Source: Blastomussa wellsi (Eukaryota; Cnidaria; Anthozoa; Scleractinia; Plerogyridae). Taken from it: a stretch of DNA of 64,000 nucleotides. A program made the position numbers and the translations under genes. The stretch lies in NCBI GenBank assembly GCA_947652115.1, contig OX393563.1:6612229-6676228 (forward strand), given 5' to 3'. The notes below the pieces were generated by a model. The model was given only the letters and a program-made list of their open reading frames with translations. It was not told the origin of the DNA and did not search any database. Positions 58,740 through 64,000 of the stretch are shown here, piece by piece (positions within the stretch are counted from its first letter, which is position 1; every line of letters starts with the position of its first letter).

Positions 58740-58985
58740 ATATAATTTGGTTTTACCAACTGGGTTGATAATGTAAATTGGCCACCGCAAAGCGAATGGA
58801 TTCAAAGGGGAACAAGGAGCGAGTGGATTCGCTCCGACGAAGGGCTAACGCTCGAAACGTCAGCTCTCGAATCTCTTTACGGTGGCCAATTCACATTGTC
58901 AACCCAGTTGATAAAACCAAATTATATTGTTATACTTCCCACCGACGCAGCATCACAGTTTCTTTAGAAACTTGCCCCATCTATT
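58740..58985 (+). mobile_element. Retroelement 3' tail, copy 3, hairpin-flanked
   Basis: GGTTTTACCAACTGGGTTGA and AAATTGGCCACCG at the left face CGGTGGCCAATTCACATTGT and CAACCCAGTTGATAAAACC at the right, with the ribozyme-like core between. Then come CTTCCCACCGACGCAGCATC and TTCTTTAGAAACTTGCCCC, as in the other two copies. Confidence 0.65.
58826..58873 (+). ncRNA. Hammerhead-ribozyme-like core, type I
   Basis: It folds as: stem I GATTC (58,826-58,830) with GAATC (58,869-58,873) and GCT with AGC (58,862-58,864), with a TCTC bulge. Core CCGACGA (58,834-58,840) stands where CUGANGA belongs, differing only at U4. Stem II is GGGC, loop TAAC, GCTC, with one bulged A; then GAAA at 58,854-58,857. 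Stem III is the palindrome ACGT, too short for a monomer, and the cleavage triplet would be GTC ending at 58,861. Penelope-like elements are known to carry hammerheads with minimal stem III. Activity is unproven. Confidence 0.45.
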
Positions 58986-59129
58986 CTTTTTTTCTACCAG
59001 TTTTATAGCCTGAATTTCAGACGTGTTTTTCTGGTCGCCATCAATTTAAAGTATTTTCATACTTACCATGCAAGACCAAGTAATGCTTTTAGATTCTGTA
59101 CGCGTTCAGACTTGTTAAAACTCCATTCG

Positions 59130-59664
59130 CCATTTTCGCATTGCCCATAATACACCTTGTTTGCCCCTCAAAATTTTGCATAAGCATCACTGCGCCAAAT
59201 GAGAAATATTCTAGAGTATTCTAGCCTCGAATATGTCAGTGTGATGTCATAGAATCCTGGAGTATTCAAGGCGTACGCTATACGTGAAGTACACCTGGGG
59301 TATTCAAGAGTATTCGATTTGAATACGTGAAGTGCCCCTGGTGTATTCACGAGTATTCAATATTGAATACGTGATGCACGCCCGGAGTGTTCAATTTGAA
59401 TATGGAAAAACAGGCCGAATCCTAATAGAATATCCCAAGTGTATTTCGAATCAGGCGTACTAGAATACGTCGGAAAATTTCAGTACACGAGGCGTGTGCC
59501 GAGTCGTATTCGAGCGAATTCTGGCCCGAATATTTGGCTTTTCGCGCAGTGCATTGTCTTCAGATTCTCTTGGGACGACTGCAATACCCAGGAGAATTGG
59601 GAAACAAAGGTTATGTAAAATTTTGGGGAGCAAACGAGGTGTATTATGGGCAATGCGAAAATGG
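59130..59664. mobile_element. MITE with internal tandem array
   Basis: CCATTTTCGCATTGCCCATA at the left faces TATGGGCAATGCGAAAATGG at the right. The homology continues inward for about 45 bases (ATACACC, GTTTGC, CAAAATTTT). Within it, 59,212-59,405 holds about four degenerate units of 38-44 bases built on GTATTCAAGAGTATTCGA and GAATACGTGAAGTGC. Confidence 0.75.
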
Positions 59665-60300
59665 TCAATATTTATTAAATTGCAAACACGAAACCTATAT
59701 ATTGTTTTGTGTGTGCGAATCCATGAAATCTCAGTATAGCATACATAATACATATAAATACATATAAAGAAGTCTAAGCCATGTTATAGAGCCGACCACC
59801 TGCGAAAATTACGAAGAAAACTCCGCTTACGATTCGTGCTTTCTAAATATCTCTCAGACCCGTCTCCCCAAGTGAAGGAATGTCCAAAGCAGTAAAATTT
59901 ATGGCTTTCATTTATTTGTTTATTCGAATAAGGATGGCATATTCAATGATGGAAAGAGGTACGATCTTAGTGCCATTTGAAGCACTTCATTTCCTTTTAA
60001 TTACCACTAAAAGGTTACAAACTACATATTATTTCAATAACTCTGTCGAGAAAGAAGCAAAGATTTTGGCTTGTTACTTTTGCTTTGAAAATTCCAGACC
60101 ATGTGACTTATAAGTACCAAATATCCCAACATGAGAAAATGACCTTCGCAGTTAGGGCAAAAATTGACACGCGAAGTATCAATGACAAAGGCACGAATTA
60201 TCTTTTAATTTAATATATAGATACATTCTAGGGTCTTTCGTCAGGAGAAAAAAAGGCACTTGGCTTCCCTTTCCCCAGTCGTCCAAAGTTCAGTTTCATG

Positions 60301-61434
60301 TTAGTTTTTGGACCGTTTCAACCATTTAGGGGACGACTCATTTCGTTTGACTTTCATAGACTGGAGACGAACCACATTGTTTTCTGCATCTGGAATCTCT
60401 GAGTTGCTAGTGGTCTGTGAAAAGGTTGAACGCCGGCGGAGTGCTGGGTCGGACGGATTCCATTTGAGCGACCTGAACAGCTTGAAATATACAGCTTTGA
60501 AACGCCTGTTGCGGAAAGCGAACAGAAAAGGATTTAGCGCCGAGTTAAGGTAGCCGAGCATCAACAGCACAACATAAGCCTTGTACGGAAACTCTTTCCA
60601 GTTGTCGCCGTCATGATTCGCGGCAATGCTAAAACACGAATACGGGAGCCAGCAGATAAAGAAGGCTACCACGAACATTGCAGTCGTTTTGGTCGCTTTG
60701 AGGTTTTTCCTGTACGCTTTGTTTTCGTCTTTGGAAGGCTGTTTCGTCGGAAGGCCGCTTCTGTTGGTGAACTTCTGGTGCTTGCGAGCAATGAGATAAA
60801 TCAGGATGTAAAAGGCACAGGTGACCAACAACGGCGAAATCCAGTTGAGGATGGTAGTGAGAGTTGTATAAGCCTTCGTGAAAGGTACCATACACGTTCC
60901 TTTGTAAATTGGCTGTTGACCTTTCTCTAGCCACCCCATGAGTGGAAGAAACGCCCAGAAAATGCTGTAAAGCCAGAGAACTAAGATCACAATTAATGCC
61001 TTGTTTTGAGTCATGAACTGCGAATTTCTAAACCGAGCAAGAGGATCTGTGAGGGTCTTGTAGCGATCCACGCTGATGGCCAAAAGCGTCAAAATCGAGG
61101 TGGGGACTGCGATTAAGTACACGGTGGTCCAGGTGATACACATTGCTTTCCCGTGATTCCAGACTCCGTTCGTAAACAGTCCTTCTATGTCAAATGGCAC
61201 GGCAAGGGTGACTGTGAGAAGATCCGAGAAGGCCAACGACAACAGTAGCAAGTTGGTAGGATTGTTACGGAGGTTCCTGTTGGCGAGTATAGCGTAACAA
61301 ACCAAGAGATTTCCAATAACTGCCACAGCCACGATTGATATGTAACAAGTGGCAACTGGATACACGAAGGCGGGATCGAAGCCGAACAAAGGTTCCGGCC
61401 CATGACTGGAGCGATCATCCGATGTGTTATTCAT
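60301..61434 (-). CDS. Class A (rhodopsin-like) orphan GPCR, single coding exon
   Basis: 377 residues from the ATG at 61,434, the first ATG in the open frame. The extracellular N-terminus has an NNTS glycosylation site. Seven hydrophobic segments carry the class A landmarks: GN in TM1 (VIGNLLVCYA), D2.50 (LAFSDLL), C3.25 and DRY in TM3 (ISVDRYKT), W in TM4, P in TM5 (NWISPLLV), CWLP in TM6 and NPFLF in TM7. An extracellular-loop Cys (KGTCMVP) can pair with C3.25. The tail is basic and Ser-rich. It resembles amine/adenosine-type receptors in general shape, but position 3.32 is Tyr instead of Asp, so an amine ligand is unlikely. The ligand is unknown. TTGTTTCCTTCAG at about 61,490 could be a splice acceptor for a 5' UTR exon. 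Confidence 0.9.
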   Translation of the reverse strand: MNNTSDDRSSHGPEPLFGFDPAFVYPVATCYISIVAVAVIGNLLVCYAILANRNLRNNPTNLLLLSLAFSDLLTVTLAVPFDIEGLFTNGVWNHGKAMCITWTTVYLIAVPTSILTLLAISVDRYKTLTDPLARFRNSQFMTQNKALIVILVLWLYSIFWAFLPLMGWLEKGQQPIYKGTCMVPFTKAYTTLTTILNWISPLLVTCAFYILIYLIARKHQKFTNRSGLPTKQPSKDENKAYRKNLKATKTTAMFVVAFFICWLPYSCFSIAANHDGDNWKEFPYKAYVVLLMLGYLNSALNPFLFAFRNRRFKAVYFKLFRSLKWNPSDPALRRRSTFSQTTSNSEIPDAENNVVRLQSMKVKRNESSPKWLKRSKN

Positions 61435-64000
61435 CTTAGAGTTCTTGGGCCAGTTTCCGCCCAGTTCCAAACTTCCTTTGACCTCTGAAGGAAACAAAAA
61501 TTTCGTCTTTCTAGGTATTTCGAGATTCTTGCCTTTTCAGCGCTCTTCAAAATGTATTGCGTTTTACATCTGACTGCAATTTGGAAAGCGAGAATGAACA
61601 AGAGCTTCTTATGCACTCATGATTTTTTGTATTGATACTGGGGATGAAGGAATAACAAGACAAGAGGGCGCCAGTTGGCTAAAGAGCAAAATATTACTAA
61701 TATTAGCATAGATGTCTTAGGATAAATTTAATTCGTAGCACTTGAGGACTTGGTGGCTTTTTACTATTTTCAATATCACTATACACATTAAATAGTCCAT
61801 GGTGGTTGTTTTTTGTTATCAAAAATGCCATACCAATTCATCAAAAATTAAATTAGTCTCTAAAAATCAAGTAGATTAAATTCCAAGTCCCTCAAAGTGT
61901 AGATATGTATAGTAGTTAAATTATTTTCCTTTGTATCGCACTCATTTTCATAAATCAACGTACCCAATAACAAAGAAAATATAATTAACACAAAGGACAA
62001 AATTGAACCACAACATATACTGATGTGATTTCGAGCAGTTAGTTTTTTAAAAAAGTGCAACGCAAATTAAGATCTTATAGAAGATCGGGGCAACAATTAG
62101 CATAAAAAGATCTTTAGCTAATATCGAACAACAGATAATCTTGATAGCATTAACGAGAGCAACTTATGATTGAAATGTGATTAATCCAACTGTGAATTTG
62201 TATCGAGTATTTTCTCGCTCGCGATTGGTGAAAATTTGTCACATGACGAGATGACACACAGAGTGAATTAAATAGCCTCCTGTATTGTACGTGTGGCGCT
62301 ATTTTGGTAATCAAATCAAGCTATTTTTAATTTTAAACGATATATTTTTCTCAGGTGTATTAAACCTGGATCGAGTTAAGTGGTAAGTGGGGCATCTGAG
62401 AGCAATATCAACAAAAACAAAATTAAAATTACTTTTTTGTTTTGGTTTGAAATTGGAAGAAGATATTGTATGTGATTACATCATAAAGGAAAATTTCTCC
62501 TGGCAAAAATCAATTGCTTGTAATCTATAGTGCTTCCTTATAACAGGTAGTCAATGAAACGATCCGGAATTTGTTTCCGATGGAAAGATGGAACGAGCAA
62601 AGAGCCAGCGAAGATCCGAAATTTTATAAAGAAATACTGACCGCTCAACTTAGGTATAAGGCTATACTTGCTAGAGACCTTTGAAATCATCCCCTGCGTT
62701 GTGACACACACAAATTATTTTTCACATGTCTCTTAGCAACAGTGGTTACCTGTAGCAACGACCGTGATATTTTTTAGATCCGTTTACCCAAGGCTGATGT
62801 TCTTGAATCTAGTTGAACAAAATATTGTAAGTATAGTGGTTTAACTACTTGTAGACAAAATTTTAAAATCGTCTGTAAAAACAGTCGTAAAGCAAAACAA
62901 GAATGAATTTTTGCAGAGGATTTAGTAGTCATGTTTTCGACAACTGAAAGTCAATATCAATATCATTAATCAGTCTTGCAATGCAGGGCCAAAAGGAAAA
63001 AACAAACAGCGCGTGAAAAAAAATATACATTAGCATTCCTCGCGCTCGTTTTTTTTTTTTGCGCTGATTTCCTAGCCTAACCGATCGCCTAGCTTGTACA
63101 GGATAGGATTCTGGCTACTGCATGGTCTGTAAGTGAGCAGGGCTAATAAAAACTATACAAAGCAGGTTTAGGTGCTTAGTTTCTCTTGATTAAAAGGAAT
63201 AAGCTACATTTGGACTTGGTCAAGTACAATGGTCAAGACTTTGTCAGACTGATGCAAGCTCAGACCCGGGAGTTTTTGTTGCCATGGTACAGTGCAGCTT
63301 GAACAAAGCAATGCTATCTGCTTTGTTGTTGCTATGCTAAAACATACGTATCGGTAAACAGTGCTCCAGATGTCAATATATCCCGGGAGGAGTTGGTACG
63401 GCCCCATGCATAAGCTATGATATAGGTAGGTACGGGCGGCGTCAAAGGGTTATCCATATCCAATTCTCTCGAGATGATACGACTCGTGAATGGCTTGAGA
63501 CCACCTGTTCAAGTCGTACGACCCGTACAAGGTCGTGAAACAATGTTAGATGGATCGTATAGATGGTGAAGTGTATATCATTAGTGAAACGGTGAAATGG
63601 TGCTGACAGCATGCAGTCACGATCTGCACCGGTGAGTCGAACGACTTGTACACCGGGTGTGCGACTTGTACGGATGTGTGACTAGGGAGACGGTGAAACG
63701 GTGCATTTCATTAGTGAGACAAAGAACCAAAATTAAAAGAATCATTCCAGTTTAAATTTATCCATAGAATTATTGTTACCAAAAAGGAGCTTTGTCGATA
63801 TGGTATTATCCGACCCTATTTATGAGATATGAGATACTACATCTACACTTCTAAGATTCATAACAATGTCACTCACCTCTCTACCTTCATCGATAAAGTT
63901 TTATTCACATTCCGAGTTGAAAACTTTTGTCAATAACTGGGGATAGACAAATGCTCCTCCCAAACAAAGCAAAAGCATTATTTGCACTTATCTTCTTTTT
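61435..64000. other. Right-end spacer
   Basis: No gene seen. 63,430-63,720 has short recurring blocks (GGTGAAACGGTG, TCATTAGTGA, CGACTTGTAC), suggesting a decayed repeat. The window ends without a recognisable exon. Confidence 0.55.

Larger units (their letters stand above)
57401..60300. other. Spacer between SYNRG and the GPCR gene
   Basis: No gene seen. Repeats present: a GGGGTACCGG-type G-rich tract (57,494-57,541), a 5'-truncated SINE A, a retroelement tail and the 535-bp MITE at 59,130. Confidence 0.6.

Noticed and set aside
60301..61497. Longer GPCR start upstream of 61,434
   Set aside because: The extra residues depend on a TTG start, and the upstream sequence looks like a pyrimidine tract plus AG acceptor. 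The first ATG is at 61,434.

Overview
The window is nuclear DNA of an animal, most likely an anthozoan cnidarian and probably a stony coral. It is AT-rich. The genes have many short exons with GT-AG introns, and introns and spacers are packed with short tRNA-derived SINEs and terminal-inverted-repeat elements of types I associate with coral genomes. The organism call is inference; the gene calls rest on spliced translations assembled by hand, in which every exon junction keeps the reading frame.

Layout from left to right. Positions 1-7,600 hold repeats and no gene I can support. A single-exon hnRNP A/B-type RNA-binding protein lies on the minus strand (8,287-9,162) and shares a 279-bp divergent promoter with TBC1D13, a Rab GTPase-activating protein of 17 coding exons on the plus strand (9,442-20,893). 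A gene-poor stretch (20,894-26,666) contains a large inverted-repeat structure. Three long minus-strand genes fill most of the rest: PMPCA, the alpha subunit of the mitochondrial processing peptidase (33,060 to 26,667, 11 exons); C8orf76, a TPR-like protein of unknown function (40,526 to 33,955, 8 exons); and SYNRG, gamma-synergin, an EH-domain clathrin/AP-1 adaptor partner (57,231 to 43,219, 13 exons). The tiny centromere histone-fold gene CENPW (40,728-41,289, 3 exons) sits head to head with C8orf76. An orphan class A GPCR in one exon (61,434 to 60,301) lies near the right end.

The genes do not form a pathway. They are unrelated housekeeping genes plus one receptor. The two divergent pairs (hnRNP/TBC1D13 and C8orf76/CENPW) probably share promoter regions.

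The mobile DNA is the most unusual part. At least four tRNA-derived SINE families, a retroelement tail in three copies (one copy able to fold into a near-complete type-I hammerhead ribozyme), several nested insertions with readable target duplications, a SINE whose internal segment has been amplified about six times, and a foldback of nearly 900 bp can be read directly.
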